Positions 9,560 to 22,303 of a stretch of 64,000 nucleotides of DNA are shown here, in pieces. The first letter of the stretch is position 1; each line of letters opens with the position of its first letter. The notes below the pieces were generated by a model. The model saw nothing but the letters and a program-made list of their open reading frames with translations, was not told the DNA's origin and did no database searches. Position numbers and translations under genes: made by a program. The DNA is from Eutreptiella sp. 'Long Island Sound 2002' (Eukaryota; Euglenozoa; Euglenophyceae; Eutreptiales; Eutreptiaceae): the NCBI GenBank assembly GCA_964036045.1, contig CAXIWF010000934.1:1-64000 (forward strand). Direction: 5' to 3'.

Positions 9560-10810
9560 TGTCTGCGGCGGTCGGCTTTCTGGCAGAACAAAGCGAAATT
9601 GAGCAGATTTTTTGGGGAAATGCCAGATTAGAGCTGTCTGTACTGGTCACTGCCTGTTGGATGACATGCCTGAACACAAATTTTATTCTGTTTCTGAATT
9701 GCAGAATTTTTGGGTGAGTTCTCACTATGCCACCCATTAGAAGAAAGATCATTGTGAATGTGAGCACATTGGGGGGGTTGTAGGAAAGTGTAGGTATGGC
9801 GTGTTGATGCGGATGGGGGAGGGGTGGGTGTTTTTGAATGGGGTGTTGGGACATGAAAGGGCGAGGTACGGTGGCCTGTGTGGGGTTGGGTGGGTGCAGT
9901 GGGATGCAAATGTGAATGCGAGCACATACGGGGGGTCGCACGAAAGTGTAGGTATGGCGTGTTGATGCGGATGAAGGAGGGGTGGGTGTTTTCGAATGGG
10001 GTGTTGGGACATGAAAGGGCGGGGTACGGTGGCCTGTGCCGGGTTGGGTGGATGCGGTGGGATGCAAATGTGAATGTGAGCACATTTGGGGGGTTGCACG
10101 AAAGTGTAGGTATGCCGTGTTGAGGCGGATGGGGGAGGGGTGGGTGTTTTTGAATGGGGTGTTGGAACATGAAATGGCGGGGTACCGTGGCCTGTGCCGG
10201 GTTGGGTGGATGCGCTGGGATGCAAATGTGAATGTGAGCACATTGGGAGGGTTGCAAGAAAGTGCAGGTATGGCGTGTTGATGCGGATGGGGGAGGGGTG
10301 GGTGTTGTTGAATGGGGTGTTGGAACACGAAAGGGCGAGGTACGGTGGCCTGTGTGGGGTTGGGTGGGTGCAGTGGGATGCAAATGTGAATGTGAGCACA
10401 TACGGGGGGTCGCACGAAAGTGTAGGTATGGCGTGTTGATGCGGATGGAGGAGGGGTGGGTGTTTTTGAATGGGGTGTTGGGACATGAAAGGGCGGGGTA
10501 CGGTGGCCTGTGTGGGGTTGGGTGGATGCGGTGGGATGCAAATGTGAATGTGAGCACATTTCGGGGGTTGCACGAAAGTGTAGGTATGCCGCGTTGAGGC
10601 GGATGGGGGAGGGGTGGGTGTTTTTGAATGGGGTGTTGGAACATGAAATGGCGGGGTACCGTGGCCTGTGCCGGGTTGGGTGGATGCGGTGGGATGCAAA
10701 TGTGAATGTAAGCACATTGGGGGGGTTGTAGGAAAGTGTAGGTATGGCGTGTTGATGCGGATGGGGGAGGGGTGGGTGTTTTTGAATGGGTCGTTGGAAC
10801 ATGAAAGGGC

Positions 10811-11097
10811 GATGCTGCCATGGACATCTGAACTGGCTTTGCCAGGCAAAAACATTTCCAGCCGCGGTGGCTCCATTAAGGTCCACCGCTCGCTAGTAAA
10901 ATTGGGGTAAAAATCGGCTATGTTTTTCGCTACACAGAGGGGGTGCTGGTTGTACCATGCACTGCACCACGGCCTCCTAACATCTTTGCAATGAGGTGCA
11001 CTCCACAGCTGCCCTCCCCTCGATCATTACATCACATTCCAAGCCATAGTTGCTCACCCGGGATGCTCCCCTTGCTGGTCTCTCTGGTGATTACCAC
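10811..11097 (-). repeat. Inverted-P spacer 1, unit A
   Basis: 287 bp from GATGCTGCCATGGACATC to GTGATTACCAC. Its reverse complement aligns with P1. It interrupts the satellite always at the same monomer phase and is followed by a variant monomer carrying GATGCTGGTGTGTGGTTC. Confidence 0.9.
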
Positions 11098-14000
11098 AAG
11101 TGTAGGTACGGCGTGTTGATGCGGATGCTGGTGTGTGGTTCTTTTTGAATGGGTTGTTGGGACATGAAAGGGCGGGGTACGGTGGCCTGTGTGGAATTGG
11201 ATGGGTGCGGTGGGATGTAAATGTGAATGTGAGCCCATTTGGGGGGTTGCACGAAAGTGTAGGTATGCCGTGTTGAGGCGGATGGGGGAGGGGTGGGTGT
11301 TTTTGAATGGGGTGTTGGAACATGAAATGGCGGGGTACCGTGGCCTGTGCCGGGTTGGGTGGATGCGCTGGGATGCAAATGTGAATGTGAGCACATTGGG
11401 AGGGTTGCAAGAAAGTGCAGGTATGGCGTGTTGATGCGGATGGGGGAGGGGTGGGTGTTTTTGAATGGGGTGTTGGAACACGAAAGGGCGAGGTACGGTG
11501 GCCTGTGTGGGGTTGGGTGGGTGCAGTGGGATGCAAATGTGAATGTGAGCACATACGGGGGGTCGCACGAAAGTGTAGGTATGGCCTGTTGATGCGGATG
11601 GAGGAGGGGTGGGTGTTTTTGAATGGGGTGTTGGGACATGAAAGGGCGGGGTACGGTGGCCTGTGTGGGGTTGGGTGGATGCGGTGGGATGCAAATGTGA
11701 ATGTGAGCACATTTCGGGGGTTGCACGAAAGTGTAGGTATGCCGCGTTGAGGCGGATGGGGGAGGGGTGGGTGTTTTTGAATGGGGTGTTGGAACATGAA
11801 ATGGCGGGGTACCGTGGCCTGTGCCGGGTTGGGTGGATGCGGTGGGATGCAAATGTGAATGTAAGCACATTGGGGGGGTTGTAGGAAAGTGTAGGTATGG
11901 CGTGTTGATGCGGATGGGGGAGGGGTGGGTGTTTTTGAATGGGTCGTTGGAACATGAAAGGGCGAGGTACGGTGGCCTGTGTGGGGTTGGGTGGGTGCAG
12001 TGGGATGCAAATGTGAATGTGAGCACATACGGGGGGTCGCACGAAAGTGTAGGTATGGCGTGTTGATGCGGATGGAGGAGGGGTGGGTGTTTTTGAATGG
12101 GGTGTTGGGACACGAAAGGGCGAGGTACGGTGGCCTGTGCCGGGTTGGGTGGATGCGGTGGGATGCAAATGTGAATGTGAGCACCTTGCGGGGGTTGCAA
12201 GAAAGTGCAGGTATGGCGTGTTGATGCGGATGGGGGAGGGGTGGGTGTTTTTGAATGGGGTGTTGGAACACGAAAGGGCGAGGTACGGTGGCCTGTGTGG
12301 GGTTGGGTGGGTGCAGTGGGATGCAAATGTGAATGTGAGCACATACGGGGGGTCGCACGAAAGTGTAGGTATGGCGTGTTGATGCGGATGGAGGAGGGGT
12401 GGGTGTTTTTGAATGGGGTGTTGGGACATGAAAGGGCGGGGTACGGTGGCCTGTGTGGGGTTGGGTGGATGCGGTGGGATGCAAATGTGAATGTGAGCAC
12501 ATTTGGGGGGTTGCAAGAAAGTGTAGGTATGGCGTGTTGATGCGGATGGGGGAGGGGTGGGTGTTTTTGAATGGGGTGTTGGGATATGAAAGGGCGAGGT
12601 ACGGTGGCCTGTGTGGGGTTGGGTGGGTGCAGTGGGATGCAAATGTGAATGCGAGCACATACGGGGGGTCGCACGAAAGTGTAGGTATGGCGTGTTGATG
12701 CGGATGAGGGATGGGTGGGTGTTTTTGAATGGGGTGTTGGGACATGAAAGGGCGGGGTACGGTGGCCTGTGTGGGGTTGGGTGGATGCGGTGGGATGCAA
12801 ATGTGAATGTGAGCACATTTGGGGGGTTGCAAGAAAGTGTAGGTATGGCGTGTTGATGCGGATGGGGGAGGGCTGGGTGTTTTTGAATGGGGTGTTGGAA
12901 CACGAAAGGGCGAGGTACGGTGGCCTGTGTGGGGTTGGGTGGGTGCAGTGGGATGCAAATGTGAATGTGAGCACATACGGGGGGTCGCACGAAAGTGTAG
13001 GTATGGCGTGTTGATGCGGATGGAGGAGGGGTGGGTGTTTTTGAATGGGGTGTTGGGACATGAAAGGGCGGGGTACGGTGGCCTGTGTGGGGTTGGGTGG
13101 ATGCGGTGGGATGCAAATGTGAATGTGAGCACATTTGGGGGGTTGCAAGAAAGTGTAGGTATGGCGTGTTGATGCGGATGGGGGAGGGGTGGGTGTTTTT
13201 GAATGGGGTGTTGGGATATGAAAGGGCGAGGTACGGTGGCCTGTGTGGGGTTGGGTGGATGCGGTGGGATGCAAATGTGAATGTGAGCACATTTGGGTGG
13301 TTTCACGAAAGTGTAGGTATGCCGTGTTGAGGCGGATGGGGGAGGGGTGGGTGTTTTTGAATAGGTGTTGGAACATGAAATGGCGGGGTACCGTGGCCTG
13401 GGCCGGGTTGGGTGGATGCGATGGGATGCAAATGTGAATGCGAGCACATACGGGGGGTCGCACGAAAGTGTAGGTATGGCGTGTTGATGCGGATGAGGGA
13501 TGGGTGGGTGTTTTTGAATGGGGTGTTGGGACATGAAAGGGCGGGGTACGGTGGCCTGTGTGGGGTTGGGTGGATGCGGTGGGATGCAAATGTGAATGTG
13601 AGCACATTTGGGTGGTTTCACGAAAGTGTAGGTATGCCGTGTTGAGGCGGATGGGGGAGGGGTGGGTGTTTTTGAATAGGTGTTGGAACATGAAATGGCG
13701 GGGTACCGTGGCCTGGGCCGGGTTGGGTGGATGCGATGGGATGCAAATGTGAATGTGAGCACATTGGGAGGGTTGCAAGAAAGTGCAGGTATGGCGTGTT
13801 GATGCGGATGGGGGAGGGGTGGGTGTTTTTGAATGGGGTGTTGGAACATGAAACGGCGGGGTACCGTGGCCTGTGCCGGGTTGGGTGGATGCGGTGGGAT
13901 GCAAATGTGAATCCGAGCACATTTGGGGGGTTGCACGAAAGTGTAGGTATGCCGTGTTGAGGCGGATGGGGGAGGGGTGGGTGTTTTTGAATGGGGTGTT

Positions 14001-14331
14001 GGGACATGAAAGGGCGGGGTACGGTGGCCTGTGTGGGGTTGGGTGGATGCGGTGGGATGCAAATGTGAATGTGAGCACATTTGGGGGGTTGCACGAAAGT
14101 GTAGGTATGCCGTGTTGAGGCGGATGGGGGAGGGGTGGGTGTTTTTGAATGGGGTGTTGGAACATGAAATGGCGGGGTACCGTGGCCTGTGCCGGGTTGG
14201 GTGGATGCGGTGGGATGCAAATGTGAATGTGAGCACATTGGGGGGGTTGTAGGAAAGTGTAGGTATGGCGTGTTGATGCGGATGGGGGAGGGGTGGGTGT
14301 TTTTGAATGGGTCGTTGGAACATGAAAGGGC

Positions 14332-14618
14332 GATGCTGCCATGGACATCTGAACTGGCTTTGCCAGGCAAAAACATTTCCAGCCGCGGTGGCTCCATTAA
14401 GGTCCACCGCTCGCTAGTAAAATTGGGGTAAAAATCGGCTATGTTTTTCGCTACACAGAGGGGGTGCTGGTTGTACCATGCACTGCACCACGGCCTCCTA
14501 ACATCTTTGCAATGAGGTGCACTCCACAGCTGCCCTCCCCTCTATCATTACATCACATTCCAAGCCATAGTTGCTCACCCGGGATGCTCCCCTTGCTGGT
14601 CTCTCTGGTGATTACCAC
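14332..14618 (-). repeat. Inverted-P spacer 2, unit A
   Basis: Same 287-bp spacer. It has CTCTATCATT where spacer 1 has CTCGATCATT. Confidence 0.9.
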
Positions 14619-15958
14619 AAGTGTAGGTACGGCGTGTTGATGCGGATGCTGGTGTGTGGTTCTTTTTGAATGGGTTGTTGGGACATGAAAGGGCGGGGTA
14701 CGGTGGCCTGTGTGGAATTGGATGGGTGCGGTGGGATGTAAATGTGAATGTGAGCACATTTGGGGGGTTGCACGAAAGTGTAGGTATGCCGTGTTGAGGC
14801 GGATGGGGGAGGGGTGGGTGTTTTTGAATGGGGTGTTGGAACATGAAATGGCGGGGTACCGTGGCCTGTGCCGGGTTGGGTGGATGCGCTGGGATGCAAA
14901 TGTGAATGTGAGCACATTGGGAGGGTTGCAAGAAAGTGCAGGTATGGCGTGTTGATGCGGATGGGGGAGGGGTGGGTGTTTTTGAATGGGGTGTTGGAAC
15001 ACGAAAGGGTGAGGTACGGTGGCCTGTGTGGGGTTGGGTGGGTGCAGTGGGATGCAAATGTGAATGTGAGCACATTTGGGGGGTTGCACGAAAGTGTAGG
15101 TATGCCGTGTTGAGGCGGATGGGGGAGGGGTGGGTGTTTTTGAATGGGGTGTTGGGACATGAAAGGGCGGGGTACGGTGGCCTGTGTGGGGTTGGGTGGA
15201 TGCGGTGGGATGCAAATGTGAATGTGAGCACATTTGGGGGGTTGCACGAAGGTGTAGGTATGCCGTGTTGAGGCGGATGGGGGAGGGGTGGGTGTTTTTG
15301 AATGGGGTGTTGGAACATGAAATGGCGGGGTACCGTGGCCTGTGCCGGGTTGGGTGGATGCGGTGGGATGCAAATGTGAATGTGAGCACATTGGGGGGGT
15401 TGTAGGAAAGTGTAGGTATGGCGTGTTGATGCGGATGGGGGAGGGGTGGGTGTTTTTGAATGGGGTGTTGGGACATGAAAGGGCGAGGTACGGTGGCCTG
15501 TGTGGGGTTGGGTGGGTGCAGTGGGATGCAAATGTGAATGCGAGCACATACGGGGGGTCGCACGAAAGTGTAGGTATGGCGTGTTGATGCGGATGAAGGA
15601 GGGGTGGGTGTTTTTGAATGGGGTGTTGGGACATGAAAGGGCGGGGTACGGTGGCCTGTGCCGGGTTGGGTGGATGCGGTGGGATGCAAATGTGAATGTG
15701 AGCACATTTGGGGGGTTGCACGAAAGTGTAGGTATGCCGCGTTGAGGCGGATGGGGGAGGGGTGGGTGTTTTTGAATGGGGTGTTGGAACATGAAATGGC
15801 GGGGTACCGTGGCCTGTGCCGGGTTGGGTGGATGCGGTGGGATGCAAATGTGAATGTAAGCACATTGGAGGGGTTGTAGGAAAGTGTAGGTATGGCGTGT
15901 TGATGCGGATGGGGGAGGGGTGGGTGTTTTTGAATGGGTCGTTGGAACATGAAAGGGC

Positions 15959-16245
15959 GATGCTGCCATGGACATCTGAACTGGCTTTGCCAGGCAAAAA
16001 CATTTCCAGCCGCGGTGGCTCCATTAAGGTCCACCGCTCGCTAGTAAAATTGGGGTAAAAATCGGCTATGTTTTTCGCTACACAGAGGGGGTGCTGGTTG
16101 TACCATGCACTGCACCACGGCCTCCTAACATCTTTGCAATGAGGTGCACTCCACAGCTGCCCTCCCCTCTATCATTACATCACATTCCAAGCCATAGTTG
16201 CTCACCCGGGATGCTCCCCTTGCTGGTCTCTCTGGTGATTACCAC
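15959..16245 (-). repeat. Inverted-P spacer 3, unit A
   Basis: Same 287-bp spacer, CTCTATCATT variant. Confidence 0.9.
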
Positions 16246-17111
16246 AAGTGTAGGTACGGCGTGTTGATGCGGATGCTGGTGTGTGGTTCTTTTTGAATGG
16301 GTTGTTGGGACATGAAAGGGCGGGGTACGGTGGCCTGTGTGGAATTGGATGGGTGCGGTGGGATGTAAATGTGAATGTGAGCACATTTGGGGGGTTGCAC
16401 GAAAGTGTAGGTATGCCGTGTTGAGGCGGATGGGGGAGGGGTGGGTGTTTTTGAATGGGGTGTTGGAACATGAAATGGCGGGGTACCGTGGCCTGTGCCG
16501 GGTTGGGTGGATGCGCTGGGATGCAAATGTGAATGTGAGCACATTGGGAGGGTTGCAAGAAAGTGCAGGTATGGCGTGTTGATGCGGATGGGGGAGGGGT
16601 GGGTGTTTTTGAATGGGGTGTTGGAACACGAAAGGGCGAGGTACGGTGGCCTGTGTGGGGTTGGGTGGGTGCAGTGGGATGCAAATGTGAATGTGAGCAC
16701 ATACGGGGGGTCGCACGAAAGTGTAGGTATGGCGTGTTGATGCGGATGGAGGAGGGGTGGGTGTTTTTGAATGGGGTGTTGGGACATGAAAGGGCGGGGT
16801 ACGGTGGCCTGTGTGGGGTTGGGTGGATGCGGTGGGATGCAAATGTGAATGTGAGCACATTTCGGGGGTTGCACGAAAGTGTAGGTATGCCGCGTTGAGG
16901 CGGATGGGGGAGGGGTGGGTGTTTTTGAATGGGGTGTTGGAACATGAAATGGCGGGGTACCGTGGCCTGTGCCGGGTTGGGTGGATGCGGTGGGATGCAA
17001 ATGTGAATGTAAGCACATTGGGGGGGTTGTAGGAAAGTGTAGGTATGGCGTGTTGATGCGGATGGGGGGGGGGTGGGTGTTTTTGAATGGGTCGTTAGAA
17101 CATGAAAGGGC

Positions 17112-17398
17112 GATGCTGCCATGGACATCTGAACTGGCTTTGCCAGGCAAAAACATTTCCAGCCGCGGTGGCTCCATTAAGGTCCACCGCTCGCTAGTAA
17201 AATTGGGGTAAAAATCGGCTATGTTTTTCGCTACACAGAGGGGGTGCTGGTTGTACCATGCACTGCACCACGGCCTCCTAACATCTTTGCAATGAGGTGC
17301 ACTCCACAGCTGCCCTCCCCTCGATCATTACATCACATTCCAAGCCATAGTTGCTCACCCGGGATGCTCCCCTTGCTGGTCTCTCTGGTGATTACCAC
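17112..17398 (-). repeat. Inverted-P spacer 4, unit A
   Basis: Same spacer, CTCGATCATT variant. With P1 of unit B it brackets a 237-bp satellite block as an inverted pair. Confidence 0.9.
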
Positions 17399-17639
17399 AA
17401 GTGTAGGTACGGCGTGTTGATGCGGATGCTGGTGTGTGGTTCTTTTTGAATGGGTTGTTGGGACATGAAAGGGCGGGGTACGGTGGCCTGTGTGGAATTG
17501 GATGGGTGCGGTGGGATGCAAATGTGAATGTAAGCACATTTGGGGGGTTGCACGAAAGTGTAGGTATGGCGTGTTGATGCGGATGGGGGAGGGGTGGGTG
17601 TTTTTGAATGGGGTGTTGGGACATGAAAGGGCGGGATTT

Positions 17640-17926
17640 GTGGTAAACAGCGGAGAGACCAGCAAGGGTAGCATCCCGGTCGAGCAACCATGGGTTGGAA
17701 TGTGATGTAATGATAGAAACGAAGGCATTTGTGAAGTGGAATGCATTCTGAAGGTGGTAGGAGGCCGTGGTGCAGTGCAAAGTATACCCACCACCCTCCT
17801 TGTATGGCGAAAAACATCCCCAGTTTTTACCCCGATTTTACTAGTGAGCGGTGGACCTTAATGGAGCTGCGGCGGCTGGACAATGTTTTGGTTTGGCAAA
17901 CCGGGTTCGGATGTCCATGCCCTGAT
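17640..17926 (+). repeat. Module P1, unit B
   Basis: Same as the unit A copy, offset 17,550. Confidence 0.85.
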
Positions 17927-18057
17927 CCCAGAGACCTCACCAACGCCATTGGCTTGGGGCACAGAAGCCGTGGATACATCCTGAAGGGGTCCCTTGGGTT
18001 GCCGACTATGCCTATGGAGAACTACCCAGAAACATGCCTTTTTTTTATGTATGGTTT

Positions 18058-18262
18058 GTGGTAAATAGCGGAGAGACCAGCAAGGGGAGCATCCCGGGTG
18101 AGCAACTATGGGTTGGAATGTGATGTAATGATAGAGAGGAAGGCATTTGTGAAGTGGTATGCATTCTGAAGGTGGTAGGAGGCCGTGGTGCAGTGCAAAG
18201 TATACCCAGCACCCTCCTTGTATGGCAAAAAACATCCCCAATTTTTACCCCGATTTTACAAG
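18058..18262 (+). repeat. Module P2, unit B
   Basis: Same as the unit A copy, offset 17,550. Confidence 0.85.
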
Positions 18263-18272
18263 TATTTTACTA

Positions 18273-18533
18273 CATGGTGGGGCACATCCTGCGGCACATG
18301 GTGGGGCACATGGTGGGGCACATCCCAGGGCACATCGTGGGGTTCACAGTGGGGCACACTGTGGGGCACATCATGGGGCACATCAATTGGCATTTGGCGG
18401 GCACATCGTGCGGCACATGGTGGGGCACATGGTGGGGCACATCATGGGTCACATTCTGGTGAGCATTGAGGGGCACATTCTGGGGCACATCGTGGGCCAC
18501 ATTGCGGGGCACATCCTGGGGCAGTGCGGTGAA
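18273..18533 (+). repeat. 12-bp minisatellite, unit B
   Basis: Identical in layout to the unit A copy. Confidence 0.9.
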
Positions 18534-19219
18534 AGGTGGTGTGGTGTGGTCTAGCGTGGTGTGGATTGATGTGGTGTAGTGTTTCTTCCTTTTGTGTGGT
18601 GCCATGTGAGGAACATGTTGTAACCGCTGCATAGTGGTTGATCTTTGTTGTAACTGCGAAGCCTGTAGCCTTGATGCCCCAGGGGTCGTAACGCCCGACA
18701 CTGCCCCTGATATCTCCGAACCCACATAACCCTCTTCAGACCCATATCCAGCTTAGGGGAGCGACATATGCGAAGCACTTGTAAGTCCTTTGAACTCCAT
18801 GGTGGAATATGAAGAGTACGAAAACCCGGTCTACAAAAATGGAGCAGACATAGAATCTCAATGCGCATTCATCGCACATAATGACACAACGTGAAATCAT
18901 TCGAAATAATTTAAATAAATCCGATTGGGAAATCACGAAAGACAAATGCGACTCGACGCGCGCTCACAGGCGACATCTGGCGGCGAACGGAAAACATGAA
19001 AACAAGCGGAAAATTTACTGCACTAATGTACATCTGAGAATCATTGAAATTCTGATCACATCAGTGTATAATTGAGTGCTGTCAGTGCTGCCGTTACACA
19101 TGTGTGGTGCACTGGTTCAGGGCTGTTTGTGTTGTCTTGAGGCCTCATTCCATAGGCGAGGTGGTTTGTGAGTGCCAAAAGAATGCATCCTAGTAGGTTA
19201 CTTTTGCGTTCTAAAATAT

Positions 19220-21060
19220 CCCAAACACCCGATCATTTTTTTGGGAAAATATCCTAATTATCCTAAAAAAAGGGGTTACGGTTAACCTTAGCTTTAACGG
19301 TAACCATTTTTTAGGATAGTTAGGATATTTTTGGTCCTTGCCTGGAAGAATATTAAGTACTTGGGATATTTTGGACATTTTTCAGCAGGAGGTTTCAGTC
19401 TAGATGAGTCAGCTAGGGATATTTAGGATATTTAGGATATTTTTTGCATGATGTTTTAGGATCTTTTCTTGCATTTAGAATATTTGTTCTGGCGAGGTTG
19501 GGATGTTTTTGACGATTGCTTATCACAACATGTTCAGCCTGCGTTTGTTTGTCCATTACGATGTTGAGGATGGTCCACATAATGAGGATATTGTCTCCAT
19601 CAGGACTTAGGATATTTTTGGCAATGTACTCATCACAATGGTAGCTGTAACCCTTCTTCGAATCTTTGGAATATTTCTGGTGTTATGCCCAAAGCTACAT
19701 GAAGTACTTGGGATATTGAGGATATTTTTGAGCAAGAACGTTCAGTCAATTGAGGATATTTGGGATATTTAGGATATTTTCTGCATGATCTGAGAGAATG
19801 GTGCTGATATTCAGGATGTTTGGTCTGGCGAGATTAGGAAGTATTTGACACGTGCTGAGCACAACATTTTCAGCATCCTGTTGTAGGCCCATTGGATGGT
19901 TCAGAATATTTAGGATAATTCGAATATTGTCTCCTATAGGACTTATGATATCTTCCTTCTAGCCATCGCTACTTACTCATCACACCAATAGCGGATACTT
20001 ACAATATGTTCGATGATATGCCCCGAACAATATTACGTACTTAGGATATTTAGGATGTTTTTGAGAAAAGAAACGAGCCAGGTCAGAACATTTGGGATAC
20101 TTAGGATATTTTCTGCATGAGGTTTAACGATCTTCCCGATGATTCGGATGACTGACTTGGCAAAATTAGGACTCACAACATTTTCAACATCCCGTTGTTT
20201 GCCCATTGGGATGTTTAGGATATTTAGGATAATTAGGATATTTTCTCCGTCAGCACTTATGATATTTTTATTCTTAGATTTTTCATGTATAGTAATGGCA
20301 AATTCCTCATCACAACCGTACTTGTAACCACTCTTAGGATATTTAAGATATTCCTTGCTGTTATCGAAGAAAGTGGAGTACTTAGCACATTAAAGATGTT
20401 TGCTAGCCCCAACTTTCAGTCCCAAAAGTTGAGGACATTTAGGATACTTAGGATGTTTTTTGCACAAATTAGACAGTGTTTTTAGGCTAAGGCTAACCGG
20501 TTTATCCATCTCTTTGACAATGACCCATCGCAACATGTTTGCCAGGTCAGGAGGTTTAGGATAATTACATGCCCGGAGCCACACAAAGTACTTGGGATAT
20601 TTGGGATATTTTTGAGAACAAATGTTCAGTCAGTTGAAGATATTTAGGATATTTTCTCCAACAGGAGTTAGAATATCGTTCTTTTTACATTTTGCATGTG
20701 TAGTGATGGCAAATAACTCATGACAACCGTAATTGTAACCACGCTTAGGATATGTAGTATATTCGTTGGTGTTATCGAGGAATATTCAGTACTTGGCATA
20801 GTTAGGATGTTTCCTAGCCCTAACGTTCTGTCCCAAAGGCTGGGGATGTTCAGGATACTTAGGATGTTTTTTCCACGCGTTAGACAGAGGTTCTAGGATA
20901 AGGATAACCTATTTTTCCATATCTTTGACAATGACTCATCGCAACATGTTCGCCTGGTTAGGACTTTTATGATAATTAGAATCATTAGGATCTTTTCTGC
21001 ATTCGGACTTAGGATCGTTTTCTCAAACACGACTTAGGACATTCGTTGGCGCGCTTTTCA
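19220..21060 (+). repeat. AT-rich ~338-bp repeat region, unit B
   Basis: Near-identical counterpart of the unit A region. Confidence 0.8.
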
Positions 21061-22104
21061 TTTCGTACGGGTTAGCCATCGGGATGCGCAGCCTTGATAG
21101 ATCTATGGTTGTGTAGAAGATTGTGATATTGTATTTTAAACTCACTAGGATATTGGGGACATCTGGGATGTTTCTCAAAATTGGTTAGGACAATTTGATC
21201 CCATACCTCATCTGCTATGGGTTTGACATTTTGGTAAGTTGTTGAGCATCGAATCATGCAGTACTTTGGCAGCCGCGGTTTTGTAGCACACAGGACACAT
21301 GCAGTGTTCTGTTTCCAACAGACAATGGTATGTACAAAATTTGTAACATCGTCACGCAACAAACTAGGATTTTTTGAACCGTGAAGTGGACCACTTCGAC
21401 ATTCCTTTTTGCGATAGTAATAGTGATACGTCTTTACTACCTGCAATATCACTGCGTCAAGATTTTTGCGGACAAAAGAGGTTGAGGAAAGTTGCAATAG
21501 TTATGATAATTTGTGGCTTACAGTTTAGAATGTATTTCCTGCCTTTGAATTATGGCTAGATCGAGCATTTGGACCATTCATATATTCCCTCAAGGAGCTA
21601 GGGTTGTTGAGATTCCTCGTTCAGCAAATTTTTGAACTCCTTTTTAGCCTTTGCGTACAGGCCTATGCGGGTTACACAGAAGGATTTCCCGAAGGTATGT
21701 GGCATTGTAGAGGCATGTGCACATTTGGAATCTCTAAGATTCTTGTCCAGGAGGGGGGCGGGATGGTCTCAGCACACTCAGAGGAAGATCTAGCTCCTAA
21801 GAAGGTGCCATGGCGGCCATGTGCGAAAAACATGAGCTTCAATGAGACCTTTGTTCTGCACCATGGAAGTTTTTGGATACAGCTTGCAATAGACAGCACT
21901 GCGCACAAGACACAACACATTGCTCACAGCACGACATGGTGCAAAGAATACAAAACAAAACTCCCAGCAAAGCTGACTAGAAGCCCAAAAAACAAGCTGT
22001 CCCCAGGACAACACTCTCCATACAGCGTATCACTGTGCACATCGATCGGCAACGTCACCGAATGCAACAGATTGGAAAAAACATCACATGGCACAAATCA
22101 TTGT

Positions 22105-22303
22105 CCGCGTCCGAACGGGCCAGCAACGAACAGATTCGGCCGTTAAGCGCCGCACATGGGGCACAATCAGACAAAGATACCCTGCAAACGGGGAACCAGG
22201 GCCCAAGTAAGCAAGAAGCACACACAAATGGGCCGACAAAATGTGACCGCGGCCTCAACTGCGCGCATGCACCCCCCCACCCCACCCCACCCCATTGTCT
22301 CCT
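22105..22303 (+). repeat. Module Q1, unit B
   Basis: Counterpart of the unit A copy. Confidence 0.85.

Larger units (their letters stand above)
8203..9752. other. Non-repetitive stretch up to the satellite, unit A
   Basis: Several short frames under 145 codons occur on both strands, none with a recognisable domain. The sequence has many GCGTCGC-type words around 8490-8900. A second GTGTGTCAGCGCGC piece lies at 9075-9130 and a hairpin cluster at 9511-9559. Satellite begins at about 9753. Counterpart in B: 25751-27300. Confidence 0.5.
86..17635 (+). repeat. Macro-unit A (17,550 bp), complete
   Basis: First complete copy of the giant tandem unit and the reference for the layout: P1, P2, minisatellite, AT-rich region, Q1, inverted-repeat segment, 5S rRNA, Q2, S1/S2, 181-bp repeat, non-repetitive stretch and satellite array with four inverted-P spacers. 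From 86 to about 10,900 it is nearly identical to unit B at a constant offset of 17,550, falling to 17,549 and then 17,548 after two one-base C-run differences (near 4199 and 5157). No protein-coding gene is convincing in it; the only confident gene is the 5S rRNA. Confidence 0.95.
9753..17635 (+). repeat. 158-bp satellite array, unit A
   Basis: G-rich monomer of 158 bp containing GGGGGAGGGGTGGGTG and GATGCAAATGTGAATG. Five blocks: 9753-10810, 11098-14331, 14619-15958, 16246-17111 and 17399-17635, separated by 287-bp inverted-P spacers. The last four hold about 20.5, 8.5, 5.5 and 1.5 monomers, so they begin and end at the same monomer phase. Linked variants (for example GGAACATGAAATGG with GCCGGGTTGGGTGGA, versus GGGACATGAAAGGG with GTGGGGTTGGGTGGG) define at least two monomer families that alternate. 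All minus-strand frames are open over kilobases; I do not regard them as genes. Confidence 0.95.

Noticed and set aside
11054-14407. Very long minus-strand frames (up to 1,117 codons) as genes for His/Pro-rich repeat proteins
   Set aside because: All three frames are open at once, the reading phase is not kept from monomer to monomer, and copies are broken by single-base changes (about 31952 and the indels at 47300-48360). Base composition explains the lack of stops.
9753-17635. CRISPR-like array
   Set aside because: The repeat is a 158-bp satellite without short repeat/spacer alternation; the 287-bp spacers are all copies of one sequence, and the DNA is eukaryotic.
21604-22146. 180-codon + frame present in units B, C and D, with a shorter version in E
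   Set aside because: It starts with TTG, has no domain, and is frameshifted in unit A by one extra C near 4199.
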